Below are positions 33,300-44,478 of a stretch of DNA of 64,000 nt, piece after piece. Origin of the DNA: Mugil cephalus (Eukaryota > Chordata > Actinopteri > Mugiliformes > Mugilidae). How positions within the stretch are numbered: position 1 is the first letter of the stretch; each line of letters begins with the position of its first letter. The notes beneath the pieces were generated by a model that saw only the letters and a list, made by a program, of their open reading frames with translations, searched no databases and was not told the DNA's origin. The DNA is taken from NCBI RefSeq assembly GCF_022458985.1, contig NC_061771.1:34104117-34168116 (forward strand), in the 5' to 3' direction. A program made the position numbers and the translations under genes.

Positions 33300-34045
33300 G
33301 TGTGTGACGCTGTTAATGCCATGGAGCTGCGCGCACACGGAAATAAAAAAATGGTCTGACATAAAGGTGGAAGTGAAGCGGAGGATTTCGGAACACTGTG
33401 AAACGTGATCGCAGCGGGCGGGGGGTCAGGAGGGTATGAACGGACCCCCTCCCACCAGAGAGTGGCCGTCATAGTGGGTGACACAGCTCTCGCCGGAGTT
33501 ATGGGAGCCCATCAGTGACACAGATCATCCCCAAGGTGAATGTGTTAAACTCAGAAATATTGTCATTATACTGGTTGTACAATAGGCTGTTCACAATACA
33601 CAGAGCTCGTACGTGAAGCTGCCAGAATATTAAACACTTTGACTCATGTTCAATGTTTCTTTATTTTTATTTCTGACAGTTCTAGAGAGTTTTGGCGCTG
33701 CCTTCATCGGCACCGCGTGCCCTGCGATTTCACGCCAGCTGCTCCACCCGACTGGTCGTGTCCTCACCCAGACTGTGCCGGAATCACAAGACGAAACTGT
33801 CAGATGTGCTTCAGATTTGAATGAAGCGCACTAACCTTTCTTCTAATTCTAGGTGCTTCAGTGGGAAACGAACACTTAGGACAAAACAACTTTAGAAATA
33901 GATAAATTATTTATTCACAGAGGAGCCGCCCATCACGCCAACTGTATCAGCCTCCAGCCTGTTCCCAACATGCTGCTGGTCAGAATGAACTAGGCCACCT
34001 TGCTACGATGTTACTGAGCTGCATCTGCGCATCACATATTATTTA
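33300..34045. other. unassigned
   Basis: No gene, RNA or complete element recognised; GC content is somewhat higher than the flanks around 33390-33480 and 33700-33790. Confidence 0.3.
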
Positions 34046-34049
34046 AACA

Positions 34050-34629
34050 TTTATGGGATGAAAATGTTTCCTGTTGACAAAAACAAATTCATCTTGTCAT
34101 GGCGCTTTGATATTATGTGTGTGCAGTCAGTAGCTCCGATTACATCAGGGAAACCGGCTCTTGGTGCAAACTGTGCTTTAATGTTGACCTGTTCAGCAGC
34201 ATTGTGTGGGGATGTGATGTACCTGGATGATTCTGATGATCCCGTCCCACACAGCTGGCTCGGCTCGGCTCAGGGTTGACCGACTCACCTCCTGACCGGT
34301 CGGCCAGTTCCCGCTGGAAAGCACCTGTTGCCAGGAACCCCAGAGTGGTCAGCACCTGTGTGGGCAGGACAACCCCTGACTCCGCGCTGTGTTGCGCTCT
34401 AGGGCCGGTTGCAGCTCTGCCCACAGCTCCAGTAATACTGGCCTCGTAAACGAAAACCACTCATGAGCCACTTGTCGTCATTTGCGAGTAGATCTCCGTG
34501 TTCTCTAAACACTCTCTCACGCCTAATGTCACCATTTGTGAGGTCTAACAAAGCCAATGCTGCCATTGTTAATACCATTTTATTCATCACTTTGCGCATG
34601 TTTTCATATCCACCAATGGTTACAAACAC
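34050..34629 (-). pseudogene. HARBI1-like PIF/Harbinger transposase fragment
   Basis: Minus-strand frames give, in order, MTMAALALLDL, RRERVFREHGDLLANDD, then VQVLTTLGFLATGAFQRELADRSG-type sequence, then QVNIKAQFAPRAGFPDVIGATDCTHI. These match the helix-turn-helix and first catalytic-Asp (DCTH) regions of HARBI1-type transposases. Frameshifts separate the pieces and the C-terminal catalytic part is missing. The parent protein is a DDE nuclease. Confidence 0.8.
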
Positions 34630-35093
34630 GTGTGTGTTAATTGATTAATGTGTGTCTGATGTGCACATCCTCCGAGAACTACTTGATGTCACATTATTGA
34701 CGCCAGCCATGATGTTTCACCTTTGATGCATCTGAACGTTGACGTTGATGTGGGCGTACGTCACATTTCTGGGCGTACGCAACTTTGATACATGAGTCCC
34801 CAGATCCTCTGGACATCAGACAGTAACAACATGACCAAACGTCTTGTGGTACCAGAGAGAAGGAGGCTGCACATCAACTAATGAAGTTAAATATTTCATA
34901 TATGGGAAGTTCATTAATCTGGTTTTTCTCCATGAAAATCAAAGAGTCTGCTTATGTCCTACGTTAACACTCTGGGGTTGAGATTTAGATTTTACCAGTA
35001 TTCAATCAGTGCCATATAAAGCGTTAACACAACTTTTTAAAAGGCAGCACAACACATGTTATATTGTCATTCTTTAACCTCCATCTCCTCCAG

Positions 35094-35352
35094 ATCCTCC
35101 AAGGCTTCCCTCGGTATCAGTGAGTCCCTCTGGTGAGGTAATGGAGGGCAGCTCAGTGACTCTGAGCTGTAGCAGTGATGCTAACCCAGAGGCTAACTAC
35201 ACCTGGTACAAGGAGAATGAAGACTCACCAAAAGCTTCAGGACACATCTTCACCATCACCGACAGCAGACCTGAACACAGGGGAATTATTCCTGTGAAGC
35301 CCAGAACACAAGAGGCGCCATAACTCCACCGTACACCTGACGGTTGTAGCAG
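35094..35352 (+). pseudogene. Ig-A membrane-proximal Ig exon, two 1-bp deletions
   Basis: It reads PPRLPSVSVSPSGEVMEGSS, VTLSCSSDANPEANYTWY and IFTITDSRPEH, a C2/I-type Ig domain. The second Cys region (YSCEAQNT) is displaced by the first deletion. Confidence 0.85.
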
Positions 35353-35601
35353 GTATTCTTTTAAAGTACTGGGAAGATTTTATGGGTTTTGGCATGGAGG
35401 AGGTCAGATGGGTTTGAGCTGCTCGTTCACAGCAAACCATGTTCAGACCTGGATGATCTGATCTCACCTGTTCATCTTTAAGTGTCTGTGTTCACACCTG
35501 GACTCTAGATTTCTTTGTAGTTTAGACACATGCTGGTTCTTCTGTCTCTTTGTGGAGCAGTGGTTCTAATCTGTGTTTTATTCTCATCGTTCTTCATCCA
35601 G

Positions 35602-35683
35602 GAGCAGGAACATCTGCAGCTGCAGGAGTAACTGCTGTCGTCCTCCTCAGTCTCATATTCCTCTCTGTCTTCCTGTGGACTCA
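35602..35683 (+). CDS. Ig-A transmembrane exon
   Basis: It encodes AGTSAAAGVTAVVLL followed by SLIFLSVFLWT, a single membrane span. Acceptor ATCCAG, donor CA|GTGAGC. Open. Confidence 0.8.
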
Positions 35684-35773
35684 GTGAGCTGTTCTGTTTC
35701 TAAACCTGCTGATGAGTTTTTGTGATTAATGAATAAATTCAGTCATTTCTTCATGTTGAATTCTCCTAATCAG

Positions 35774-35831
35774 AAGGAAGTTGCCTCCCGAGAAGAAGTC
35801 ACCTGATGAGAAAGTAGACGACAGGGAGCAG
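35774..35831 (+). CDS. Ig-A juxtamembrane cytoplasmic exon
   Basis: 58 nt encoding RKLPPEKKSPDEKVDDREQ, a basic-then-acidic stretch. Donor GTGAAA. Confidence 0.75.
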
Positions 35832-35900
35832 GTGAAAACCTTCATTCTGATATAAATAAACCTTCACGTTTTCAGACTGAAAGTTATCCTGTCATTACAG

Positions 35901-36068
35901 ACTCAACCAGAGCAGGATGACCTTCAATATGCCGACGTCCTCTTCTTCATCAAGGAGCCTGACTCTCTGTACTCCAACATCAGAATGAACCAACCCCACA
36001 GAAACATGGAGGAGCCAGAAGTCACTGAATATTCTGCTGTTACCTTTAACACCACCACCACCACGTGA
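35901..36068 (+). CDS. Ig-A cytoplasmic tail exon with ITIM/ITSM motifs
   Basis: It contains LQYADV and SLYSNI (both fit S/I/V/L-x-Y-x-x-I/L/V, the ITIM) and TEYSAV (T-x-Y-x-x-V, the ITSM). It ends in five Thr and TGA. Such motifs recruit SH2 phosphatases or SAP-family adaptors. Confidence 0.8.
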   Translation, partial: TQPEQDDLQYADVLFFIKEPDSLYSNIRMNQPHRNMEEPEVTEYSAVTFNTTTTT

Positions 36069-36266
36069 AAATACAATAATAACCTAGAAGGACGGACAAT
36101 GGAACAAATCTTATTTTATTTCATCTTTCTTTTTACCTGAGGTTTTTAAGAGTGTTACTTTTATGTGCAACTACTGTGACCAAGTAATTTCCCTCTAAGT
36201 CTAAGAAATACATCTTCACAGCACAAGTCAGTGGAATTAGAATTAGAATTAGAAAACCTTCATCTG

Positions 36267-36651
36267 TGTCATGATTCTTTTCTTCAGGATCATGTTTTAG
36301 TTTCTGTTTTTTTTTTGTTAAGTTTCTTGCTTTCCTGTTTTGTGTTGCTCCCCGTGTTCTTCCTTTGAATGCTGATTGTTTTGTCCTTGTGGCTCCACCC
36401 TCATTAGTTTCACTCATGTCTCTTCATATATATAGCCCTGCCTTTCCCTTTGTTCCTGGTTGTGTTGTTTTTGTCCCCTTGTCTCCATGCTGTGCTTTGT
36501 GTCTTCATGTTCCACGTCCATGTCCATGTTTCTGCCCTCCTGCCATGTTTCTTGTGTCCTTGTGTTTTTTCTTAACTTTTGTTTTCATTAAATTGTCTTT
36601 TAGTTTGAACCCCGGCCTCATCACCTTCTGTTAAAACTTAACGTCCTGACA
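36267..36651 (+). mobile_element. solo LTR in the Ig-A 3' flank
   Basis: It begins TGTCATGA and ends CCTGACA, with a TATATATATAG box and an ATTAAA signal in LTR order. The same LTR is at 59142 in Ig-B, in the same place, so it predates the duplication. The termini fit an LTR (TG...CA); no flanking duplication was recognised. Confidence 0.6.
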
Positions 36652-37469
36652 ATTTATCCCACACTGGGGAAATTTCAGTTGACAACAGCAACAAAAGGAC
36701 AGAAAACTAACAAGAATAAAGGGTGTCGGGTATAAAAGACAAGTAACAAAAATAAAGTAGAATAAGAAATACTAACATATGTACTAAAAGTATTGAGTTG
36801 CTCAGATGGACCAGGTGTAACTGGGTTATAAAGTTGTAAATAAAGTATGAATAAAGTCTTTCTTGCTGTATCTTCTGAGTCCTCTGGTTTTTCTCTCTCT
36901 CCTTTTAGAAACAGGCATCAGGAAACTGCACAGGTACCATTTGCATTTTACAGCTCAGTCAACAAAACCTGATGATACAGGACATTCAAAGATTCTTTTC
37001 TACATATTTTCAGTTTAACTTGAAGCAGTTTCTCCACAAATCGCACCCACACCCAACCAGCAGATGACGTCTGTCACGAAAAGAAGCCAACACGAGTTCC
37101 TCGTAACTTCATGAGCACAACACAACACTACGCTAACAGTAAGCGTTAGTCCGACGTCAGGCTTCCCGTCACGTTCACACGTCATTACGTCATCACGTAT
37201 CCAGTCCCCCGCTGGCTACGTTAGCCTAATAAGAACTAAGTTATCTCACAACAACGTATGAGGGAGGAAAAAACAGAAACACACCCCTCACAGTGGGAGG
37301 ATCTGGGATTTTCGATGTGAAAGCCTTATATGTCGACCAGTTGGAGTCTGAGGTGCAATAAATATTAAAAGTTCTGTGTAAGTACGTGTCTATACAATTC
37401 TATATGCAACAGGCTGAAAACTGCTAAAAAAAAATCCAAATTATTAGACATATTTAAACTTAAAAAAGA

Positions 37470-37603
37470 CAAAGAGTAATGCAATAGTTACTTTCCCTGA
37501 TAACTAGTTACTTTTACAGTGACTAACTCAGTTACTTTTTGAGAGAAGTAACTAGTAACTATAACTAATTACTTTTTAAAAGTAACGTGCCCAACACTGG
37601 ATA
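37470..37603. mobile_element. MITE end (AGTAACGTGCCCAACACTGG type)
   Basis: A run of TAACTAGTTACTTTT-type repeats ends in AAAGTAACGTGCCCAACACTGG, a terminus widespread in fish genomes. The second terminus is not evident. Confidence 0.5.
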
Positions 37604-38330
37604 CTACATGAGCCATTCCACCGAATCGGTGCCATTTCCGTCCCTAGAAAATTATATGTATAAATGCACATAAAATGTACTTTAAAATACATTTCCTTTT
37701 TACACAGAATGTCCTGCACATTGATCTGATTTCAAATTTAAGATATATAATTGTAAGGATTAATAAAAACTACCTAAAACACTAAAAAATAGCATGTATT
37801 ACCTGTACTCTAACTTTATTCTTAACTATGAAATATTATGATTAAAATCCTTCAGAAACAGTATTTCTTTTGCACTGTTGAATGACTCCATATCCTATCC
37901 ATGTTTTAAATATATGTTTTCATAAGAAATCCACAATATCAGTTAAAATACACATTTTAGTTGTGTCCCTGGGTTTTGACTCAGTCCTGTTACCCAAACA
38001 TATGACCCCATCTGACAAATTTGGAACATGCTAGAAATCACATGCTCAGCAGGAAGTTACATCAGTTGTGACTTCTGAAGGCCATGGGAAGACCAAAAGT
38101 TATTCTCTCATTTACTTTTCTATATTTTTGATGATTATTTTTTTAAACTTTGAATGATAAGATCAATGTCAACATACTGTCCTGTTACCTAAATTACTTC
38201 TTAGATGATATTTGTTTATTTTAAAAATACAGATATTTGTAAATCATTTAAATGTGTGGTCATGTGTGTGGTCATGCTATTAGCAATGACGCCATGTGGC
38301 TTTAAATCCATGTAATAGCATAAGCTAAAA

Positions 38331-38370
38331 ACTCAGTCCTGTTACTTTACAAAGAGTAACAGGACTGAGT
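38331..38370. repeat. 16-bp-arm hairpin
   Basis: ACTCAGTCCTGTTACT and AGTAACAGGACTGAGT pair perfectly around an 8-bp spacer, inside the 1.74-kb element. Confidence 0.9.
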
Positions 38371-38825
38371 AAAGTGCCTAGTTTAATATGATTTATTAGT
38401 GTTAATATTATTAATATCATACTATTCACATTGTTTTCATGTTTTACATTTGAAATTACTTTAATTTGTTGAATATACAGCAATAATCAGTGCTCAATGC
38501 AAAGCAATTCGACGTTACGTCATCCACAAGACGACATCCCACAACCAAGAAGTTCAGTGCAAAGTCCTAAGTCGTATGCAAATGGTGTGTGTGGAAGTAC
38601 AGGATGGACCTCTACAGGGGCATCACAAAATATATGTGAAAACACATTTTGAGTTAGCTGCATGCACAAACTGGACTCAACAGATTTTTGTGGACCAGCA
38701 CAGGAAGATGTGCTTTGGTACCTCTGTAGGACAATTTGTGACTCACCCCCAAAGCCAGTCACATGTCGCTATATGGCCATTCACATTAGATAGAGCCTCT
38801 TAAATGACCAAAATGGGTTGTTTTC

Positions 38826-38834
<9 letters not shown>

Positions 38835-38872
<38 letters not shown>
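38835..38872. repeat. (CA)n microsatellite
   Basis: About 19 CA dinucleotides. Confidence 0.95.
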
Positions 38873-38873
<1 letters not shown>

Positions 38874-39554
38874 CTAACTTAATAAGTTAATTCATTTGTT
38901 TTCCAATTATGTGTTTTCCATCATTAATTCAGTTGTTTAATAAGTTGCATCATAGGAAATTTGATAAACTTGAGGTTTTGGAAAAAGTAAAAAATACCTT
39001 TTTCATCTTTTAGAAAAATGAACTGAGAGCATACACAGTGATTTTTTCCATCAAAATATAATTATTTTAACATATAACATCATTTCTTCAAAATGAACAG
39101 TTTTGTGAGGAAAGACAAAGAATTAGTTGATGTGCTTTTAAACATGCTTTGCGGGATGTCACTTGAGTTTTTGGTAACAGGACTGATAAAAAATTCAGCC
39201 ATCTTTGGCTTCCTAACCTTGTAAAAATAATAATAATAATAACGTAGCCTGAGGTTGACCAATACACATTCTGAACAGTTAAATATGTGTGTTATTTAAT
39301 AATCATGTGTTGAAAAAAATAAAACAAATTAGCAGCCATTCGGTGGAATGTCCCACATAAAACTAGAGAAACATGAATAAAAAACTAACTTACTATCATT
39401 TACATAATACCACTCTAGATAAACATTTAAATACACATTTTGTGAAAATAATAATAAAAAAAAAAATAGATGTGAAAATCCCTGCGCTGGGGGGGCCCAC
39501 GCCCACAATTTCTCTCACAGGCCCCAGAATTCCCAGCTACGAGGCCTGGCCTAG

Positions 39555-39965
39555 GTAGTTTTCCTGTTTTAATTTAGTTTCACTTTCCCCAGGATCGTGT
39601 CGCAGATGTTTTTCTGTCCGTGATCAACCTCCTGCTGAAGGTAATGAAGCAGTTTTGAATGTTTTCTTGGTGAACATCAGCTGTCAGCAGCTCAGCTCCA
39701 ACAGAAGCAGCAGAAATCTGCTGAACTGACGTTAAAACTGAGTCAGAGCTGGTTAGAGGTTTAAGATTCTGGATGAGGCTTAGTATGAAAACTGATCCAC
39801 ATTTTCATGAGTATCACCTGTGATCAACCTGTCTGTTTGAGGCCTTGGTTCATAGAAATGATTTCAGCTGATTTTCTTTTCTTTTGAAACTGTCTCTAGA
39901 AGTAACTAAGTACTTTTACTTCAGTACTGTCGGATCAGCTTCTTTCTACAGTTCAGGGACATGGG
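39555..39965 (+). promoter_or_regulatory. extra NLR promoter copy (distal to NLR-B)
   Basis: It matches 83-660 and 41150-41560, including the untranslated exon 1 end CTGCTGAAG with donor GTAATG at 39641. Homology ends near 39965. It lies about 1.6 kb upstream of the other NLR-B promoter copy and may serve as an alternative start. Confidence 0.65.
39576..39589 (-). promoter_or_regulatory. consensus ISRE
   Basis: The minus strand reads GGGAAAGTGAAACT, an exact fit to the interferon-stimulated response element GGGAAANNGAAACT bound by ISGF3 and IRFs. It lies about 50 bp before the end of untranslated exon 1. Confidence 0.7.
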
Positions 39966-40785
39966 GTCAGGTGAGTCAGGTGAGGCAGTGTCTCACCTGT
40001 CATCATGTAAAGTAAAGATGATGAATAAATTCTATTTGTCCAGTGGTCTGTGATATAAATGTGATATCTGTGTGATTCCAGTCATTTCAGTTATTTTTGT
40101 ATCAGAATCACTGACTTTACGTATTTCCCGAGTAAATCCAAGCAGCAGTGACCTGAGCTTCACCTGGAACTGAGCCAATGTCTCTCCAAGTCACCTGTAC
40201 GGCCTCAGTCCGTTTATTGGGATCTTTTCTCTGCATGAAAGATAAAAACAGAAGATTGTAAATAAAATACTCAGCTTAAAACCATTCTAACAGTTAAACT
40301 TCAGTTCTAAACATGAAGTGGTGAAGATAGAAGAATATTTTAGTTTATAGTCCTGAATTTAAATGGATCAAAATCATCACAATATTAACTGGATATTATA
40401 TAGATTTGATTCCATTTGAGTTGTTGTTTTTTCTCTCTGGATTACTTCCTCATGTTGAATGAGTAATGAATGAAATCTTTCTGTCTCATATTCTGCTCTA
40501 TAACTGCTATAGATGTGACATTGATTCAATTGTCCAGATATGAACCTTAGACCTAAATAGTGTGGACAGAAGCTCATTAGAGATGTGAAACTAACCAGTT
40601 AGTGTGGAAGCAGCCAGTTGAATGAATGAATTGAAGCATGTTCACTGGGTTCATAATTGTAAATCTGAGCCTCACACTAGTCCACTGATCCAGTTTCAAC
40701 ATCTCCAGGATCTGAAGACTGCTCCACATTTCACATTTGACTCTAGAACATTGTGCAGTCACTTTAATCCCTTCATTACATGTAA
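39966..40785. other. unassigned between promoter copies
   Basis: No gene. Around 40755 the motif CACTTTAATCCCTTCATTACATG of the promoter block reappears, so this is probably rearranged promoter-intron sequence. Confidence 0.35.
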
Positions 40786-40789
40786 TACG

Positions 40790-41110
40790 TTGGTCTGGAA
40801 CTGACCACCTATATAGAGTTTCTCACTGAGTTTCAGACATTACACACTGAAGCTAATAAATGTTGAGCAAATGCTATATTTATGGAAATCACCACGACAC
40901 AGAAAATAGAGACATGTGATCGAGGAAATGCTCTCCTACAAATAAATAAATGAATGAATGAATTAATGAATGAATGCCCGTCATTGACATTACTGTGGAA
41001 ACAACAAAAACTAGACCCATTATTGCTAAATACAAACTACAAACTATTTAAAAAACCCTTTTTTAAAAAAAATGTAACTATAAAAGTAACAAAAAAAAAA
41101 AAAAAGGAAA
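40790..41110. repeat. unit-boundary segment shared with 60020-60340
   Basis: GTTTCTCACTGAG, GACTGAAGCTAATAAATGTTGA-like, ACACAGAAAATAGAGACAT, a (GAAT)n tract and ATTACTGTGGAAACAACAAAA occur in the same order at both places. It precedes a promoter copy in both units. Confidence 0.8.
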
Positions 41111-41149
41111 GAAAGTAGCTATAAATGAATTCCTAGCTACTGCCCTGGC

Positions 41150-42436
41150 CTGACAGGTAGTTTCCTGGTTCCAGTTTAGTTAAACATTCACCTGGATCGT
41201 GGCGCAGATGTTTTTCTCTCCGTGTCAACCTCCGTCTGAAGGTAATGAAGCAGTTTTGAATGTTTTCTTGGTGAACATCAGCTGTCAGCAGCTCAGCTCC
41301 ACAGAAGCAGCAGAATCTGCTGAACTTGACGTTAAACTGAGTCAGAGCTGAAAGGTTAGAGTCTGGATGAGGCCTAGTGTGAAACTGATCCCACATTTTC
41401 TAGAGATCACCTGTGATCACCTGTCTGTTTGAGGTCTTGGTTCATAGAAATGATTTCAGCTGATTTTATTTTCTTTTGAAACTGTCTCTAGAAGTAACTA
41501 AGTACTTTTACTCCAGTACTGTCAGGTCAGCTTCTTTCTACAGTTCAGTGACATGGGGTCACTGTCTTTGAGTCACTTTAATCCCTTCATTACATGACGA
41601 CATTAATGTCCGTTAAAGAAGTGAAAGTAGAAACTTTAACCCTTCTCAGCTCAGGGATCAGGTTAGAAACGTTTCCAGTTAGAAAATGATCAATAATTAA
41701 TATGTCTTCTGCTCTTTAAATGACATTTTTAAGGAAATTCTTCTGGAAACAAAAACAACATTTTCCAGTTTCCTCTTTAATTAGTTCCTGTTGATTTAAA
41801 AGAGAGAAGTCATTATTAGTGACATCTGTTAAATGTTATTTTGATCTGAATCAAAGGTCATTCTTCTTATTTTATTCCAACTGAATCAGAGCAGAATAAT
41901 TGAGCAGCAGATGTTCAGATCAGAGTCCAGGTTCACTCTGATCTTTAACCAGCAACAAGTTCATCATAATGATATATTAATAATGATACAAGCTCAAATC
42001 TACTGGATCCTGTAAAATGTGCTCTTATTGTGAAAATCTGCCTCCTCCCTCCTTCCTGTCCTCCTCCATCACAGGTGCAGCGCTGACAGGTTCCAGGAAG
42101 TATCTCACCTGAGTCTCTAGTGTCCAGGTGTGGAATGGAGACTCTTCTTCTTCTTCTTCTTCTTCTTCTTCTTCTTCTTCTTCTTCTTCAGCTCTTTGAA
42201 TAAACGCTGAGTCTGGTTTGTCTTAGGGTTAGGGTTAACTGTCTCTGTCTGTCATGTTTGGAGAAGATGTTCACTACAGAGTTTGGATCACAGCAGCTTT
42301 AACTGACAGAATCAGAGCCAATCAGTGGAGGATCAGCTGATGTTTTTACAGCACAAATGATTCCAGTTAATGTTCAGATGAATGATTTGTGTTTCCTCTG
42401 CACATGAAGGTAGAACGTTGATGTGGATTCAGCAGC
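41150..42436 (+). promoter_or_regulatory. NLR-B promoter and 5' UTR region
   Basis: It is colinear with 83-683 plus 2596-3026, without the 1.9-kb insertion of NLR-A. Untranslated exon 1 ends at 41241 before GTAATG. The interferon-type site at 41178-41191 has decayed (minus strand GTGAATGTTTAACT), so the core GAAANNGAAA is lost. The region ends at the coding ATG at 42437. Confidence 0.65.
42138..42190. repeat. (CTT)n expansion in the NLR-B 5' UTR region
   Basis: About 17 CTT units; the corresponding NLR-A site (2762-2775) has four. Confidence 0.9.
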
Positions 42437-42615
42437 ATGGACCAGAGGGAGGACAAAGAGGAGGGAGTCAGACATCTGCAGGACGGGTTGACTGGTTTCA
42501 GTTGTCATTCAGAATCAGACTCAGAATCTGACTCCAGCTTTGTGTCCATAAAGAGTGATCACTCACTTGATCGTTACATTAATTTTAAAGGATATCAACC
42601 CTCTGCTCCTGAGAG
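42437..42615 (+). CDS. NLR-B coding exon 1
   Basis: Start MDQREDKEEG, end FKGYQPSAPER, donor AG|GTAAAA. Almost identical to exon 1 of NLR-A (Ser for Pro, Ile for Leu, and the Leu-Asp-Arg stretch changed to DRYIN). Confidence 0.85.
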
Positions 42616-42783
42616 GTAAAATGTTTCCTCCATGTTTCTGGTTATTGTTTAAACTGTTATTGATCCAGAGAAGTTTTATTAACCAGTTTATTTCTCTTCA
42701 GTATCATTAATCTCATGTAAATGTGTTATATCTGGAAGCTGTCCAGTCTAACCAGACTTGAACTGATTCTTCTTCTCTAACAG

Positions 42784-42879
42784 GATCAGTCCAGACCCCA
42801 GCTGTGTGTCCTTCAATAGTGATTGGACCAATGATCGTGACATTAAATTTAAAGGACATCAACCCTCTGCTCCTGAGAG
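42784..42879 (+). CDS. NLR-B coding exon 2
   Basis: 96 nt encoding SPDPSCVSFNSDWTNDRD and FKGHQPSAPER. Same phase as in NLR-A. It differs more from its paralogue in the middle than at the ends. Confidence 0.85.
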
Positions 42880-44254
42880 GTAAACCAGTGTCCAGCTTCA
42901 TCCATGAGTCAGAGGAGACTAGCTCCTTTCTACAGTTTCCACTTTAACCTGTGGAGGTTGATTTGAGAAGCAGGCTTTGGATCATAGGACACTGGTTTGA
43001 ATGGTAACTGACAGGTAGAACATGTGTGTGGGTGGAGTGAAGAAGCCATATCCATGGCTGCAGTAGCTATGAGGACACTGCCTGTTAGTTATTTAACATA
43101 TTATTCTATGTCACTTTGACAACAGGTTACTGAAGTTATTACAACATCAATTACTGTTTCTAATATTTCTATTGTTATTCAAAATGTCCAAACTACAAAA
43201 TAAATCCCAAACTGAAATTTCAAATTGATCAGAATTAAAAGTTTATGTCAACCATAGACTGTATATAAAAGAACCAGTTGGTTGAGTCTTGACAAGTAGT
43301 TGAAAGTTTATCAAGTTCTGATTTAAATGGTGCTTAAATAAATAATATGAAATAAACAGACAGAAAATATTGCTCAGTGAAAAAGCCAAAGCAGTCGGTA
43401 TGGTGAAAACAACTTTTCTCTTCCATGTAGTTGAAGTAGAATTAATAAATTAGTCTTTTTTTCCCCACATCTTTTCCAATAGGTTTACGTGGTGAAAAAA
43501 CAGGCTAGTTCATTTTTTTGTTTTGTTTTAATACTGAATGAAATGGACTTGTAATTTTTGTCCTTTTTGTAGCCACATATATTATGGAAGAAGAACTGAC
43601 CTCATACTTCTGAGAATGTAAAACATTGATGAAAACACTGTAACTTTGGTTAAAATTGTTTCTATCATTCTTAGTCCCCTCAGCTCCATTCCCCAGAGCT
43701 TGTTCAAGACCAGGAAGATTTGGTGTCACTGAACCAACCGAGTCTGTCTTAGATCTACCATCAAAAAACACTTGTTCATCTTCCTGCTCTTAAATCACTA
43801 CAAATATTGTTAAACTGGGGCGACATTATTGACTTCTTTATGAGCTGTGGATTTTGTATCAACATGGGACCAAGAAGAGTCTGAAAATATTTCAAGATCA
43901 GCTGAGATTTATTTGGAGTTGATCGGAGTCATTTCAAGTGATGATAGGTGTGAACTATTTCACATTTTCTTCATTACCTATGCCTATAGTGCTACTGGGA
44001 GAAACTTTGTGTAACAACATGTAGCCAGAAGACAGAACTCAAACCAGACACACACAAAAAACCAAAGGACTTGATGATAAACTCACTCTTAGTTTATTAA
44101 GGACTTAAGGAGAAGGAAACAAAAAGAGCTGCAGAGTGTGGCAGGATAATCCAGTAAACCAAAAGCAAGACAAACTGTGTCTGTGACTGTGTGAATGTGT
44201 TGTCTCTGTGTGGACAGACTTGATGAGAACTAATTGTTGATGATTGATCCACAG

Positions 44255-44333
44255 AGTCCACCAGCAGAGCTCAGAGGTTCTCAGTGGTCAGTCTACCCAG
44301 CAGCATCAGACACAGCTGGACTCCATCTTTCTG
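44255..44333 (+). CDS. NLR-B coding exon 3 (linker)
   Basis: VHQQSSEVLSGQ and QTQLDSIFL; 79 nt, identical in layout to NLR-A. Confidence 0.75.
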
Positions 44334-44478
44334 GTCTGTACATGTACAACAACTACTTTCCATCATGTCCATGCTGCTCTTTGTAGACCAGTGGATTGTC
44401 AGTGTGTCCAACATGGATCTGATGTTTTTTTCCATGGTTTCAGTCTGCTTGTGTCATTCATATCGTCTTCTGTTCCAG

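Larger units (their letters stand above)
35094..36068 (+). pseudogene. Ig-A: truncated CD22/siglec-like receptor
   Basis: Only the last Ig domain (35094-35352), transmembrane (35602-35683), short cytoplasmic (35774-35831) and tail (35901-36068) exons remain. The signal, V-set and two C2 exons found in Ig-B are absent upstream, where only repeats lie. The Ig exon is 259 nt instead of 261: one base lost near 35281 and one near 35318, which breaks its frame. The transmembrane and tail exons are still open and differ little from Ig-B (Q for R after the membrane, N for K in the tail). Without a first exon it should not make a receptor unless a distant 5' exon is used. Confidence 0.85.
34800..37035 (+). 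repeat. segmental duplicate of 57650-59935 (Ig receptor 3' half)
   Basis: The two segments stay colinear from CAGATCCTCTGGACATCAGACAG through the last Ig exon, transmembrane and tail exons, solo LTR and downstream AATAAA region, ending near TTTTCAGTTTAACTTGAAGC. They share the LTR insertion. Confidence 0.9.
37614..39350. mobile_element. 1.74-kb inverted-repeat element, CATTCCACCGAAT ends
   Basis: CATTCCACCGAAT at the left and its reverse complement ATTCGGTGGAATG at the right bound an AT-rich block. It carries several TAACAGGACTGA motifs in both orientations (37979, 38170, 38331, 38357, 39175) and a (CA)n tract at 38835-38872. No transposase is recognised; short open frames at 38520-38803 have no family I know. 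Confidence 0.6.
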
